The notes beneath the pieces are model-generated. The model was not told the origin of the DNA, made no database searches, and saw only the letters and a list, made by a program, of their open reading frames with translations. The position numbers and the translations under genes are program-made. Source: Bacillus alkalisoli (lineage in GTDB: Bacteria; Bacillota; Bacilli; Bacillales; Bacillaceae_I). From it: a stretch of DNA of 64,000 nucleotides. Location: contig NZ_KZ454944.1 of the NCBI RefSeq assembly GCF_002797415.1, positions 2,622,665 through 2,686,664 of the forward strand, in the 5' to 3' direction. This document shows, in pieces, positions 25,298 through 34,116 of the stretch (position 1 is its first letter; each line of letters opens with the position of its first letter).

Positions 25298-26809
25298 CTA
25301 TTCATCGATATCTTTCTTTCGTTTACTTTTTTTCTTGGCAAAGCGGTAAGGATTTGTCGGTCTTAACTGTTCTGGCCTTTTACTTTGAAACGAAAAAGGT
25401 AATCGTAATAGGGCGTCCTTCATATCTGTTAATCGAGGTGGGTAAATAGGCTCCATATAAGGTCTTCCAAGTGAGGTTAACCTTAATAGGTGAGTAGCTA
25501 AAATACAAAAACAAAATACAATTCCGAGCAATCCCCATAATTCTGCAAAAAATAAAAAAGGAAAGCGCAAAATACGAATCGTGTTACCCATTTTATAAAC
25601 AGGTGTTGTAAAGGAGGCAAGTGCAGCAAGTGCCACAATAATTAACAAAACGTTGCTCGTTAAACCCGCTTCAACAGAAGCTGTTCCAATAACAATCCCA
25701 CCTACGATACCGATTGTCTGACCTACTTTTGTCGGTAGTCTGGCTCCAGCCTCTCTTAATAATTCAATTGTTAACTCGAGAAAAACAGCTTCTAATATAG
25801 GTGGTAACGGCACTTCTCTTCGTGACGCAACTAACGTACTCAATAAGTCTTTTGGAATGAGTTCATAATGATATGTAAGTACTGCCACATAAAGCGGTGT
25901 AACTAAAATAGAGAATGCTACCGAAAATAAACGTACTAAACGGAAAAACGAAGCTAAATAAAAATTTAAATAGTAATCTTCAAAAGAAGAGAAAAATTCA
26001 ATTAACGTCGTTGGACCACTTAAAGCATGTGGAGAGCCATCTACCATAATGATAACTTTCCCTTCGGTTAATCCTGCAGCTACCCTATCAGGCCTTTCCG
26101 TATCTAATAATAATGGAAAAGGAGATGTTTCATTGTCTGATATTAATTGTGCTACATAGGAACTATCATTTATATGATCGAAATCTACTTCTTTTAGTCG
26201 TTGTAAAACGGTATTTTTATTATCTTCATTTACAATATCATCTAAATACATAACTGCTACCTTAGTGCTTGAAATAGTTCCAAGTTCGATTTGTTCAATT
26301 GTTAACATTGGAGAACCTAATCTTCTTCGAATCATATTAATATTCGCATCTATATTCTCCACAAAAGACTCTTTTGGCCCTACAACACTAAATTCAACCT
26401 CAGGTAAGGATACATTACGTGAGTGAACAAATTCAGACCGAACTAAAATTCCACTATAATCTTGTTCGTGTAATTGGATAAATAAAAATCCAGAAAGCAT
26501 TTTATCTTTAACGGTTTTTGCATCTGAAGTAATTTCTAATGCTTCAATAGGTAAGATATTTTCTAAATCTTTAAGTGTTTCCCATGGTCTGGTGGAAATG
26601 CAATGTAAAATATCTCGGTGAATATAGTTAGTGTCACAAAGAGTATAGTAGTAGTTCACCCAAAACTTCTTACTTCCATCTGCTGTTTTATTTTCAAAGC
26701 TTAGGAAATCCATTGACTTCTTCATTTGTTGCAATAATTCTGGAACAGTAATCTTTTCTTGTTGTTCACTTTTATCTTGTCCAAAAATCTTTCGAAGAAG
26801 CTTTTTCAT
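25298..26809 (-). CDS. Spore germination protein, GerA family (operon 1)
   Basis: 503 residues. Large N-terminal soluble region (1-270) with the family landmarks GSKKFWVNYYYT-like start, LDDIVNE, SPFPLLLDTERPDRVAAGL and VIIMVDGSPHALSGP. It is followed by about five helices, including PLPPILEAVFLELTIELLREAGARLP and GIVGGIVIGTASVEAG. ATG follows AGGGGTGAGGGA. First gene of the gerABC operon. Confidence 0.95.
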   Translation of the reverse strand: MKKLLRKIFGQDKSEQQEKITVPELLQQMKKSMDFLSFENKTADGSKKFWVNYYYTLCDTNYIHRDILHCISTRPWETLKDLENILPIEALEITSDAKTVKDKMLSGFLFIQLHEQDYSGILVRSEFVHSRNVSLPEVEFSVVGPKESFVENIDANINMIRRRLGSPMLTIEQIELGTISSTKVAVMYLDDIVNEDNKNTVLQRLKEVDFDHINDSSYVAQLISDNETSPFPLLLDTERPDRVAAGLTEGKVIIMVDGSPHALSGPTTLIEFFSSFEDYYLNFYLASFFRLVRLFSVAFSILVTPLYVAVLTYHYELIPKDLLSTLVASRREVPLPPILEAVFLELTIELLREAGARLPTKVGQTIGIVGGIVIGTASVEAGLTSNVLLIIVALAALASFTTPVYKMGNTIRILRFPFLFFAELWGLLGIVFCFCILATHLLRLTSLGRPYMEPIYPPRLTDMKDALLRLPFSFQSKRPEQLRPTNPYRFAKKKSKRKKDIDE

Positions 26810-26834
26810 TCCCTCACCCCTTACATCCTTTTTA

Positions 26835-26982
26835 TTTCATATTTATGTTTCGTTTATTGAAAAACGATTTTCTGTAAGTGATATGATGCAAGATATTTTC
26901 TATTGAATAGAAGTTCCAAACCGGTAAAAGTAATAATTCGTTTTTCGGTTAGTAGTCGTACCTTATAAAACGAACTCAACAA
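26835..26982 (+). repeat. Family M inverted-end element, copy D
   Basis: Left end ATGTTTCGTTTATTGAAAAA then CGAT; right end AATTCGTTTTTCGGTTAGTA then GTCGTACCTTATAAAACGAA. It sits between the gerA start and the YolD-like gene; its middle differs from the other copies. Confidence 0.7.
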
Positions 26983-27054
26983 AATTACTTTTATTAGTTT
27001 TCCAATATATGTTGTGAATATACAAGATTTTCTATAGGGAAGCAGAAAGAAGGA

Positions 27055-27083
27055 CAAAAAAACCGCCAAAAATTTAGCGGTCT
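27055..27083 (-). terminator. Terminator of the YolD-like gene
   Basis: GACCGC/GCGGTT stem followed leftward by TTTTTTTG. Confidence 0.8.
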
Positions 27084-27095
27084 ACATAATAATAT

Positions 27096-27428
27096 TTAGT
27101 TGTTTCCTACTTTTCGCACTACTTCTACAATATCTAAAATCGATATATGATATGTATGCTTTGACTTATCTTTAAATGTGATTTTACTTGCTGAATATCT
27201 GAAACTATATATCCTACCGACAAGTTGAACGATTTCACCTTCATACCAAACGGTCAGTTTAATTACTTCTTTATTCTTATACACTAACATTAGTAAGTCT
27301 TTTACAAATTTAATATCAGGAATGTTTTCTGGAAATAAAAGAAAACCTTGTACAGTGCGTTTCTCTTCATTTTTCCAAATAAACATATCTTGGCTTACTA
27401 ATTGGTTTTCCTCTTTTTTGTATTCCAT
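27096..27428 (-). CDS. YolD-like protein
   Basis: 110 residues from ATG at 27428; the GTG two codons earlier belongs to the GGAGGGGTG ribosome site. The C-terminal 50 residues (TVWYEGEIVQLVGRIYSFRY...SILDIVEVVRKV) follow the YolD pattern of an Sm-like beta barrel. YolD genes usually sit beside a Y-family polymerase gene; none is nearby, so this one stands alone. Confidence 0.7.
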   Translation of the reverse strand: MEYKKEENQLVSQDMFIWKNEEKRTVQGFLLFPENIPDIKFVKDLLMLVYKNKEVIKLTVWYEGEIVQLVGRIYSFRYSASKITFKDKSKHTYHISILDIVEVVRKVGNN

Positions 27429-27511
27429 GTCCACCCCTCCAAAACACAGATAGTGTTATTGATAAGTTACTCAACAATTAATCTATTTCTTATTATACAT
27501 ATTCAGATACA

Positions 27512-27549
27512 AAATAAAAATACCTAGGAACTAATCCTTAGGTATTTAT
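27512..27549 (-). terminator. Terminator of the gene at 27557
   Basis: AAATACCTAGGA and TCCTTAGGTATTT stem with a leftward T-run. Confidence 0.85.
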
Positions 27550-27556
27550 CTAAAAA

Positions 27557-27751
27557 CTAACTTCTCGCAGATTCTGTATATTTATAAATAACAACACCGT
27601 TATGCTTTGCTATTCCTCTAAAATGTTTGAAATCTTCTCTAGCAACTAATACTTTTCTAAATTCCATAAACACATCGTTTGTGACTGTGTATTCATTTAA
27701 TTCACCGTTTTTTAATTTATCTAGTATTTCCATAATTAAGTTTTCATTCAT
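27557..27751 (-). CDS. Hypothetical protein, 64 residues
   Basis: ATG at 27751 follows AGGATGGTGAT; the frame is open 29 codons further, but those codons lack a ribosome site and are AT-noise. Product MNENLIMEILDKLKNGELNE then YTVTNDVFMEFRKVLVARED and FKHFRGIAKHNGVVIYKYTE. Soluble helix followed by strands; no family recognised. Confidence 0.65.
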   Translation of the reverse strand: MNENLIMEILDKLKNGELNEYTVTNDVFMEFRKVLVAREDFKHFRGIAKHNGVVIYKYTESARS

Positions 27752-27995
27752 GTCAATCACCATCCTACTATTGTATATAATACATGAATTCATCCTATTT
27801 TGTAAGCATATTAAAAGTTCCAATAATCGATAATACAAAACTTTTATAAAAAATCCTCCTAAACTATTTACCTTTTACCAAAAATAAGGCAAAATAAAAA
27901 TTATACTATTTTAACAAAATATTTAAACAATTCTTCACTTAATAAATATAAATATATAGAATTGCTATTAGATAAGATAGGGGAGAGTTAGATTA

Positions 27996-28181
27996 ATGAA
28001 AATTGCAGAAGTAGGAAATGTAATTGAGTTTAAAGAGGGCTTAAAAGGAATCGTAGAAAAAGTGAACGAGAACTCGGTTATAGTTGATTTAACTTATATG
28101 GATAATTACCGTGACTTAGAGTTAGAACAACGTACTGTAGTTAATCATAAAAATTATAAAATTGTCTCTTTAAGTAGTTAG
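27996..28181 (+). CDS. DUF2187 (YkvS-like) small protein
   Basis: 61 residues, an SH3/KOW-like beta barrel: KIAEVGNVIEFKEGLKGIVE, then ENSVIVDLTYMDN and TVVNHKNYKIV. This is the pattern of the Bacillus YkvS/DUF2187 proteins. ATG follows AGGGGAGAGTTAGATTA. Function unknown. Confidence 0.85.
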   Translation: MKIAEVGNVIEFKEGLKGIVEKVNENSVIVDLTYMDNYRDLELEQRTVVNHKNYKIVSLSS

Positions 28182-28205
28182 ATTAGTATTAGATATGACA
28201 AACAT

Positions 28206-28247
28206 AAGCATGGAAAAGTATTTTTTACTCTTCCATGCTTTTTTGTT
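28206..28247 (+). terminator. Terminator of the DUF2187 gene
   Basis: AGCATGGAA(A)AGTA/TACT(C)TTCCATGCT followed by TTTTTTG. Confidence 0.9.
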
Positions 28248-28285
28248 TACTTTTTAACATATTCATTTATATAGTTTCCTCCCTA

Positions 28286-28585
28286 TTAATACTTCGTAAA
28301 AATTACTTCTTTTTTCTCTTTGCTAATTTTAATTTTAAAGTCCGTTGATTCTCCTATTTTTAAATTTCTCCTTATTTCTACTGGTATGTTAACTTTACCA
28401 TTATTGGAAACAATAGATTCATTGTAGGGATGTTCATCGACTGCTCGTTTCATGACAATACCTTTCGGGCTTTCTTTTATCATTAAAACGTCACCATCTT
28501 TTATGTTCAGTTCTTTTCGAAAAATACTAGGAATAGTTACATGTCCAGATTTTCTCATCCTTCGATGTTCGGCTAAACTGATCAT
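28286..28585 (-). CDS. AbrB-type regulator with two tandem swapped-hairpin domains
   Basis: 99 residues. Both halves carry the AbrB/SpoVT fold: 9-48 (MRKSGHVTIPSIFRKELNIK DGD, split here for length) and 57-96 (VSNNGKVNIPVEIRRNLKIG). AbrB and SpoVT themselves have one such DNA-binding domain per chain and pair as dimers; here one chain supplies both halves. ATG follows GGAGGTGAT. Monocistronic; targets unknown. Confidence 0.82.
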   Translation of the reverse strand: MISLAEHRRMRKSGHVTIPSIFRKELNIKDGDVLMIKESPKGIVMKRAVDEHPYNESIVSNNGKVNIPVEIRRNLKIGESTDFKIKISKEKKEVIFTKY

Positions 28586-28650
28586 GATAACATCACCTCC
28601 AGCTTTTTCATTTCATTCCCTTTATGAATATTTGATAAACACACATGATA

Positions 28651-28680
28651 AAAAGGTAACGCTATACACGCTACCTTTTG
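28651..28680 (-). terminator. Terminator downstream of the SDR gene
   Basis: AAAAGGTAGC/GTTACCTTTT stem directly after the stop at 28671 and overlapping it, with a leftward T-run. Confidence 0.8.
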
Positions 28681-29330
28681 CTTCTAGAGATAAGGTGTGA
28701 TTCGATTATGTGAACCCCTTTTTCTCCTTTTATAATATTTTCTATCATGGTAAGAGCAACATCTTCTCCATGTACAGGGCGATATTTTGATAATTTCCCT
28801 TTTAAGAAAGGAGTTAATAAAAAGCTTATTTTTTCAGCTGCTTTTTCGCCAAAACGGAATTCATCTCGTTCTCCAAGTAGCAAGGAAGGTCTAATGATAT
28901 AGAGGGATTCCACGTTCTCTTGTTGAACGGCTTCCTCCATTTCTCCTTTTACCATATTGTAAAAAACGTTAGAACGGCTGTTTGCACCTAGTGCTGAAAC
29001 TATCGCAATACGCTTTACACCTTTAGATGTTGCGAGCTTGACTGCATTTACAACATAGTGAAAATCAACTTTTTCAAACTGCTCTTTCGATCCTGCCTTT
29101 TTAATAGTCGTTCCTAAACAGATATATAGGTCGTCCACCTCAAAGTTCGCACCATAATCTGTAAGTCGGTCAAAGTCAACTTTAATTTGAAATAGCTTTT
29201 CACTTGATGTACTTAGAGGTCTTCTAACTAACACCGTTGCAGATTCATATTGTTTATGTTGTAACAGTTGTTGGGTGACACTTTTACCAATTAAACCAGT
29301 AGCACCGATAACTAATGCTTTTCTCATCAT
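28671..29330 (-). CDS. Atypical short-chain dehydrogenase/NAD(P)-binding protein (HTATIP2-like)
   Basis: 219 residues. N-terminal Rossmann motif GATGLIG (8-14), ICLGTT strand end, VSALGANSRS and YNMVKGEMEEAV, where the tyrosine and lysine form the YxxxK pair. RPSLLLGERDEFR follows. Reaction unknown. It lies 5 bases after queF and may be read with the queuosine operon, though no queuosine step needs it. Confidence 0.85.
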   Translation of the reverse strand: MMRKALVIGATGLIGKSVTQQLLQHKQYESATVLVRRPLSTSSEKLFQIKVDFDRLTDYGANFEVDDLYICLGTTIKKAGSKEQFEKVDFHYVVNAVKLATSKGVKRIAIVSALGANSRSNVFYNMVKGEMEEAVQQENVESLYIIRPSLLLGERDEFRFGEKAAEKISFLLTPFLKGKLSKYRPVHGEDVALTMIENIIKGEKGVHIIESHLISRSKR

Positions 29331-29335
29331 CTCTA

Positions 29336-29833
29336 TTAACGGTTGTCTACTTTTTCAGGATATAGGTCGTGGTTCATTAAACGGTATTGTGCCATTTCTT
29401 CATATTTCGTGCCAGGTTTTCCATAGTTCGTATAAGGGTCAATGGAAATTCCACCACGTGGTGTGAATTTACCCCATACTTCAATGTAGCGTGGGTCCAT
29501 TAGTTCAATTAGATCATTCATGATGATGTTCATGCAATCTTCGTGGAAATCTCCATGGTTACGGAAGCTGAATAAGTACAGTTTTAAAGATTTACTTTCT
29601 ACCATTTTTTCATTTGGAATGTAGCTAATGTAAATAGTAGCGAAATCTGGCTGGTTTGTTTTTGGGCATAAGCTTGTAAATTCAGGGCAGTTGAATTTTA
29701 CAAAGTAGTCTCGGTTTGGATGTTTATTATCGAATGATTCTAGTACGCTTGGTGAATAATGAAATAAATAGCCTGTACCTTGATTTCCTAGTAATGTAAC
29801 GCCTTGTAATTCTTCGTCTTTTCTTCCTGTCAT
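29336..29833 (-). CDS. queF: NADPH-dependent 7-cyano-7-deazaguanine reductase
   Basis: 165 residues from ATG at 29833 (AAGGAGTG six bases upstream), the exact length of B. subtilis QueF. It reduces preQ0 to preQ1, the last step before insertion into tRNA. Catalytic C56 in TSLCPKT, and the QueF motif [20 protein letters not shown]. Last queuosine gene of the operon, 14 bases after queE. Confidence 0.97.
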   Translation of the reverse strand: MTGRKDEELQGVTLLGNQGTGYLFHYSPSVLESFDNKHPNRDYFVKFNCPEFTSLCPKTNQPDFATIYISYIPNEKMVESKSLKLYLFSFRNHGDFHEDCMNIIMNDLIELMDPRYIEVWGKFTPRGGISIDPYTNYGKPGTKYEEMAQYRLMNHDLYPEKVDNR

Positions 29834-29847
29834 TTGAAACACTCCTT

Positions 29848-30570
29848 CTATACTCCGCGGGCATTTCCCCATAATAGTGTGTGTAGTTGAGGTAGGACTC
29901 TTGCGTTGTTTAGTTCTTTGTCTTGCATTACTTCGTAAATTAACCATTCGTATTTATTTAATAGTTCTTGTCTTAGATCTTGAATAGATGCTGTTTGTAC
30001 ATCCGCATTCCCTACTTGCAAATAAAATGGTACGTTTGGAAACATGCTATGTATTTTTTTAGCATATTGCAAATCCTCTTTGTCAAAAACTACAACTTTT
30101 AATGATACGTTACTAAGTGCAACGTTCTGAATAATTGTTGCAAGCATCTCAAAATCTGTTTCCATCTTTGAGCTTGGTGGTTTTGGAGAAATAGTTAAAT
30201 CATCAATATCCTTTAACCACTCTTGCCATTTACTACCTTGTGTTTCTATTGCAACTCGTATGTTTTTCTTGTGAAGTTCTTCTACTAAAAAATGAATATT
30301 TTTTAAAAGAGCAGGATTTCCACCTGATATCGTTACATGTTGAAATTTATCTTCTCCGATTTCTATGAGCCTTCTAATAATTTGTTCTGCTGTTAGATGC
30401 TGAATTTGTTCTTTTGCAGATCCGTCCCATGTAAAAGCGGAGTCGCACCAACTACAACGATAGTCGCAACCAGCAGTTCGAACAAACATTGTTTTTTGAC
30501 CGATTACCATTCCTTCTCCTTGAATGGTCGGTCCAAAAACTTCTAATACGGGAATCGTTTTATTTTCCAT
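29848..30570 (-). CDS. queE: 7-carboxy-7-deazaguanine synthase (radical SAM)
   Basis: 240 residues. Cluster motif C35-x3-C39-x2-C42 ([11 protein letters not shown]), GEG and SGGNP for SAM binding. It rearranges carboxy-tetrahydropterin to CDG. It overlaps queD by 11 bases. Confidence 0.96.
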   Translation of the reverse strand: MENKTIPVLEVFGPTIQGEGMVIGQKTMFVRTAGCDYRCSWCDSAFTWDGSAKEQIQHLTAEQIIRRLIEIGEDKFQHVTISGGNPALLKNIHFLVEELHKKNIRVAIETQGSKWQEWLKDIDDLTISPKPPSSKMETDFEMLATIIQNVALSNVSLKVVVFDKEDLQYAKKIHSMFPNVPFYLQVGNADVQTASIQDLRQELLNKYEWLIYEVMQDKELNNARVLPQLHTLLWGNARGV

Positions 30571-31003
30571 CCCTATCCCTCTTCGGTCGGTATACTACAT
30601 AGCTAGTAGGTGTTTCTCTAACAAAAAGTTGAAGGCATGTCGGTTTGTTTGGCAATGTTTGTAGATGATTTTCTACAAGCTCCCACATCACTCGAGCTAC
30701 CACTTCTGTTGTTGGAAAACAAATTGGGTCCGAATCATTAAAAAGAGAAGTATGATCATTCATAACAGTGTGATCGAATCGCTTATGAATCAGCGATTTT
30801 AACACTTGGAAGTTTACTAAAAAACCAGCTTCGTCTAAATCATCACCAGCAACCGTCACATTAACAAAGTACGTATGACCATGCATTTGCTGACATTTTC
30901 CTGCACTTTCAGTTGGAACAAAATGTGCTGCTGCTATATGCATGTCTTTATTTAATTCATATTGATAGGTATGTGCAATTTGCGGATATATTTGTTGAAT
31001 CAC
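30560..31003 (-). CDS. queD: 6-carboxy-5,6,7,8-tetrahydropterin synthase
   Basis: 147 residues from GTG, whose GTGA overlaps the queC stop. Zinc ligands H27, H41 and H43 and catalytic C37 ([14 protein letters not shown]). It converts dihydroneopterin triphosphate to carboxy-tetrahydropterin. Second gene of the queCDEF operon. Confidence 0.95.
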   Translation of the reverse strand: MIQQIYPQIAHTYQYELNKDMHIAAAHFVPTESAGKCQQMHGHTYFVNVTVAGDDLDEAGFLVNFQVLKSLIHKRFDHTVMNDHTSLFNDSDPICFPTTEVVARVMWELVENHLQTLPNKPTCLQLFVRETPTSYVVYRPKRDRDGK

Positions 31004-31665
31004 TGTTGTTCACCTTCTTTTTGTGATAAATATTCATTTAGTCCATTGCTTCTTAACTTACATGCCGGACATTCTCCACATCCGTCCGCAATGATTCCGT
31101 TATAGCATGTTAATGTTTTATTCCGAACGTAATCTAATGCTTCCAACTCGTCCGCTAACTCCCATGTTTGGGCTTTGTTTAACCACATTAATGGTGTATG
31201 AATGACAAATTGGTAATCCATTGAAAGATTTAACGTTACGTTTAATGACTTTACAAAAACATCTCGACAATCTGGATAACCACTAAAGTCTGTTTCACAA
31301 ACCCCTGTCACGATATGTCTTGCTCCAATTTGTTTTGCTGCAACTGCTGCGAATGAAAGAAATAAAAGGTTTCTTCCATCTACAAATGTACTTGGTAATT
31401 CGCCTTCTTTTTCTTCAATTTCAATATCTGATCTTGTTAGCGCATTCGGTGTTAATTGGCCAAGTAAGGACATATCTAGTATATGGTGTTTTACGTTTAA
31501 GTCTTTGGCTATTTGTATTGCACAGTCTATTTCTAATTTATGACGTTGTCCGTAGTTGAATGTCACAGCTTCTACTTCGTCGAATTGTTTTTGAGCCCAT
31601 AACAGACAAGTTGTGCTGTCTTGACCGCCGCTAAAAACAACCATCGCTTTTTCTAACTTCTTCAT
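31000..31665 (-). CDS. queC: 7-cyano-7-deazaguanine synthase
   Basis: 221 residues from ATG at 31665 (GGGGGAT upstream). PP-loop SGGQDS (12-17) for ATP. The zinc site near the C-terminus is C-x8-C-x2-C-x2-C ([17 protein letters not shown]). It makes preQ0 from CDG and ammonia with ATP. First gene of the operon, behind a PreQ1 riboswitch. Confidence 0.97.
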   Translation of the reverse strand: MKKLEKAMVVFSGGQDSTTCLLWAQKQFDEVEAVTFNYGQRHKLEIDCAIQIAKDLNVKHHILDMSLLGQLTPNALTRSDIEIEEKEGELPSTFVDGRNLLFLSFAAVAAKQIGARHIVTGVCETDFSGYPDCRDVFVKSLNVTLNLSMDYQFVIHTPLMWLNKAQTWELADELEALDYVRNKTLTCYNGIIADGCGECPACKLRSNGLNEYLSQKEGEQQ

Positions 31666-31703
31666 TATATAATCCCCCATTAGGAAGTTTTCTTTTTTTC
31701 TAT

Positions 31704-31744
31704 CAAAAAAAGCGCTAGCCTTCTGTAGTTAGAGGGCTAGCGGG
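31704..31744 (-). terminator. Second leader terminator before queC
   Basis: GCTAGCC/GGCTAGC stem with a 14-base loop, then GCTTTTTTTG, ending about 40 bases before queC. Confidence 0.85.
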
Positions 31745-31764
31745 TCATGTAAAAAACGTATAAA

Positions 31765-31792
31765 CAAAAAAATCTATACCATAGGATATAGT
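31765..31792 (-). terminator. First leader terminator next to the PreQ1 aptamer
   Basis: CTATA(T)CC-TAT-GGTATAG followed leftward by ATTTTTTTG, beginning 8 bases after the aptamer. It probably alternates with an antiterminator that uses the aptamer's 3' tail. Confidence 0.65.
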
Positions 31793-31798
31793 TTCATG

Positions 31799-31838
31799 TC
31801 CTTAGTTTTTTATAGAGGGTTTAGCTAGAACCTCTCCT
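31799..31838 (-). promoter_or_regulatory. PreQ1-I riboswitch
   Basis: Leftward sequence AGAGGTTCTAGCTAAACCC then TCTATAAAAAACTAAGGA. This matches the PreQ1-I consensus: stem AGAGG/CCTCT, loop TTCTAGC, and an A-rich tail ending ACTAA that forms the pseudoknot. Its location upstream of queCDEF agrees. Binding of preQ1 should stop transcription. Confidence 0.95.
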
Positions 31839-31859
31839 GTTACTTTGAACAGAATTAAT

Positions 31860-31912
31860 ATTTGATTGAGTACGTCACTAAACGAAACGTAATCATGCCT
31901 TTGATTGAATTA
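31860..31912 (-). repeat. Remnant of a family M element
   Basis: Leftward, ATTACGTTTCGTTTAGTGAC then GTACTCAATC resembles the ends of copies B to E, but the middle and the other end are missing. It lies between the queC promoter and the aptamer. Confidence 0.35.
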
Positions 31913-31920
31913 ACTATGTA

Positions 31921-31950
31921 AATATAGCATAAGGTTTATTTATAGGTCAA
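31921..31950 (-). promoter_or_regulatory. Promoter of queCDEF
   Basis: TTGACC (31950-31945), 18-base spacer, TATATT (31926-31921) with TG one base before the -10 (extended). This predicts a leader with the aptamer about 75 bases downstream. Confidence 0.6.
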
Positions 31951-31957
31951 TAGTATA

Positions 31958-31995
31958 TAATCGCCTCTTTTCAAATTTGTAAGAAGAGGCGATAT
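31958..31995 (-). terminator. Terminator of the EamA gene
   Basis: ATCGCCTCTT/AAGAGGCGAT, ten paired bases, just after the stop at 32010. Confidence 0.7.
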
Positions 31996-32009
31996 TACGT
32001 TAATAAAAT

Positions 32010-32915
32010 TTACGCAGCTGCTTTTAGTCTATTAGTAACTCTTGATTTTCTGTTCGCAAAATAGACCCCTAAGAATATAGTGATTAAGCCAAATAGTAAA
32101 TTTTTTGTAACTGGCTCACCAAGTAGTATATTTCCCCAGAACAAGGCAGTTAACGGGATAATATAGGTGACTGTACTTGCAAAAGCTGCACCGCCAGTGT
32201 TTATTAGATAATAGTACAACAAGTATGCAATACCTGATCCAACACATCCTAAACCGATAATAGATACAAATAGTTTCCAGTCATTAGATTGCATCACATT
32301 TACTAATGCCATAGGTTCTGTAAAAATAACACCGATTCCTGCTATAGCAGCCCCAACTACAAGTGTAATAAAGGATAGAATGACTTCGTTCACCCTACTT
32401 AAATATCGTTTTGTGAAATGTGTTGCAAAACCATAACAAGTTGTCGCTAAAATCATCGTGCCTATCCCTATGAAACTATTCGAAAACAGCTCACTAATAT
32501 TGAAATTCATCAAGATTAATATTCCAAGAAACCCTAGGATGATCCCGCCCCATTGTTGTTTATTAAGAAAAATGGAAAAGGCAATAAATCCAATTAAACC
32601 GGTTAGTATTGGGGTTAACGCATTTAATACAGCTGCCGTATTACTCGTTATTTGTGTCTGACTTAGAGCTATTAATGCCCAAGGTAAGCCAGCGTTAAAA
32701 ACACCAGCAATTAATAATGCTTTCCACGGTAGATTTTTTCTTATTTCTTTATTTTTAATCTTTATTAATAAAAGTGGAAACAAAATAGATGCTCCCGCGA
32801 CGCATCGTAAAAATACAGTCCCCCATACACCAGCCGTTCCTATTATCGTTTCTACAAATACAAACGATAGGCCCCATATTAAACTTAACCCTATTAAAGC
32901 GCTATATAATTTCAT
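32010..32915 (-). CDS. EamA/DMT-family transporter
   Basis: 301 residues in ten predicted helices formed by two EamA repeats (about 8-138 and 150-290). Landmarks: GLSLIWGLSFVFVETIIG, ALNALTPILTGLIGFI, and TYIIPLTALFWGNILLGEP. Exporter of amino acids or metabolites by family; substrate unknown. It overlaps the nuclease gene by 14 bases, so the two are cotranscribed. Confidence 0.92.
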   Translation of the reverse strand: MKLYSALIGLSLIWGLSFVFVETIIGTAGVWGTVFLRCVAGASILFPLLLIKIKNKEIRKNLPWKALLIAGVFNAGLPWALIALSQTQITSNTAAVLNALTPILTGLIGFIAFSIFLNKQQWGGIILGFLGILILMNFNISELFSNSFIGIGTMILATTCYGFATHFTKRYLSRVNEVILSFITLVVGAAIAGIGVIFTEPMALVNVMQSNDWKLFVSIIGLGCVGSGIAYLLYYYLINTGGAAFASTVTYIIPLTALFWGNILLGEPVTKNLLFGLITIFLGVYFANRKSRVTNRLKAAA

Positions 32916-33855
32916 TTGTAGCCCCTAATTCCTTGCTATGACATTTTTCTTTGAAGTTACACATCTCACATCTACGTGATAGGTTCATTTCAAAATAATC
33001 CATACTTAACGGTTTATTTGTCCCTTTGTCTTCTAAGAGCTGCAACATATAATAGATACTATTATTCATCGTTTGTTCCGCATGATTGATGTCTTGTTGG
33101 GTTAATTTGTACTCCCTACTAATCCCTGTCTGCAAATACTCATTACGAATAACAATATCCTCAATTGTTATGTTATGCTCTTGCGATAAATATAGAGCAT
33201 AAAATGCTAACTGCTTTTTGTCCTCTTCTGATTCTTTACCAGTTTTCCAATCAATTACTACCCACTTACCTTGATGCACATCTTTGTATACGAAGTCTAG
33301 CACTACATATACATCTACACCATTTACTTCAAAAATTTTAAATTCTTCTGATTCCAACACTTGCAATTCTAAGTTGTTTAAAATACCTTGATACGTCTCA
33401 CTTTCGAAAAAATGTTGCACACATTTATATAGCTTTTCTTTCGTTACCGCAATCTCTTCAGAACTAATCCCTTGTTCATAGTAGATTTCATGCAACATTT
33501 TATAACGTTTGGGTCTGTTAAACCAATATTGTTTATGTTTAGTAGAGTCAATATAAGCCTTATTTAAACCTCGTGATACCTTTTCAATCATCTCTTCTTT
33601 TGAAATCAAACTTTTACCTGCTATAAATCTTTTGATTTGGTAGTCGATTGCATTATGCAGTTCTTCTCCTAAAATAATTGGGAGGTTAGTTAAATTCTTT
33701 AATCTGTAAGAAGATTTATTCTCTTCTAGTGCATCATATGACCATCCATTATGAGATTCATAATAGTGATAGTAATATTTTCTCTTGCAATCTAATAGTG
33801 TCTTATGTCTACTATTAGACCAAGAAAAACTCGGGTACTCACGCTCAATATACAT
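32902..33855 (-). CDS. Stand-alone PD-(D/E)XK nuclease with Fe-S cysteines (RecB/AddB/Cas4-like)
   Basis: 317 residues. H67 in GEELHNAI, D187 (VVLDFVY), D202 and K204 (VIDWKTGK) and Q215 (QLAFYALYL) make a full RecB-type nuclease site. C23 (LDCKRKYYY) together with C296, C299 and C305 (RRCEMCNFKEKC) gives the split 4Fe-4S arrangement of AddB and Cas4. There is no helicase domain and no cas genes, so it acts alone or with a partner elsewhere. Upstream in the same direction lie yhaO-yhaN, separated by 590 bases of repeat. ATG follows AAGGGAGGAACAAC. Confidence 0.88.
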   Translation of the reverse strand: MYIEREYPSFSWSNSRHKTLLDCKRKYYYHYYESHNGWSYDALEENKSSYRLKNLTNLPIILGEELHNAIDYQIKRFIAGKSLISKEEMIEKVSRGLNKAYIDSTKHKQYWFNRPKRYKMLHEIYYEQGISSEEIAVTKEKLYKCVQHFFESETYQGILNNLELQVLESEEFKIFEVNGVDVYVVLDFVYKDVHQGKWVVIDWKTGKESEEDKKQLAFYALYLSQEHNITIEDIVIRNEYLQTGISREYKLTQQDINHAEQTMNNSIYYMLQLLEDKGTNKPLSMDYFEMNLSRRCEMCNFKEKCHSKELGATNEII

Positions 33856-34116
33856 GTTGTTCCTCCCTTATTTATAAACCAATCAGAAAAATAGCTTTCG
33901 AAACAAAAATTACTCTCTATCAAACTTTTTTACATTCTATCATTCACTTCTGTTAATATATCAAATTTTCTCTTTCTTAACATCCAGAAAAACAAAGAAA
34001 AAACACGAGGATTACGTAAACATCGAACAAAAAAATTAGTAGAAAAAATAGAACACCTATCATTCATACTAGGCAAACACACCTTATACAAAAAAGGTTA
34101 GAAAACATACCTCAAA

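Noticed and set aside
26854-27069. 71-codon leftward frame between the gerA and YolD-like genes
   Set aside because: Lies in family M copy D and the adjacent terminator; no start signal, low-complexity product.
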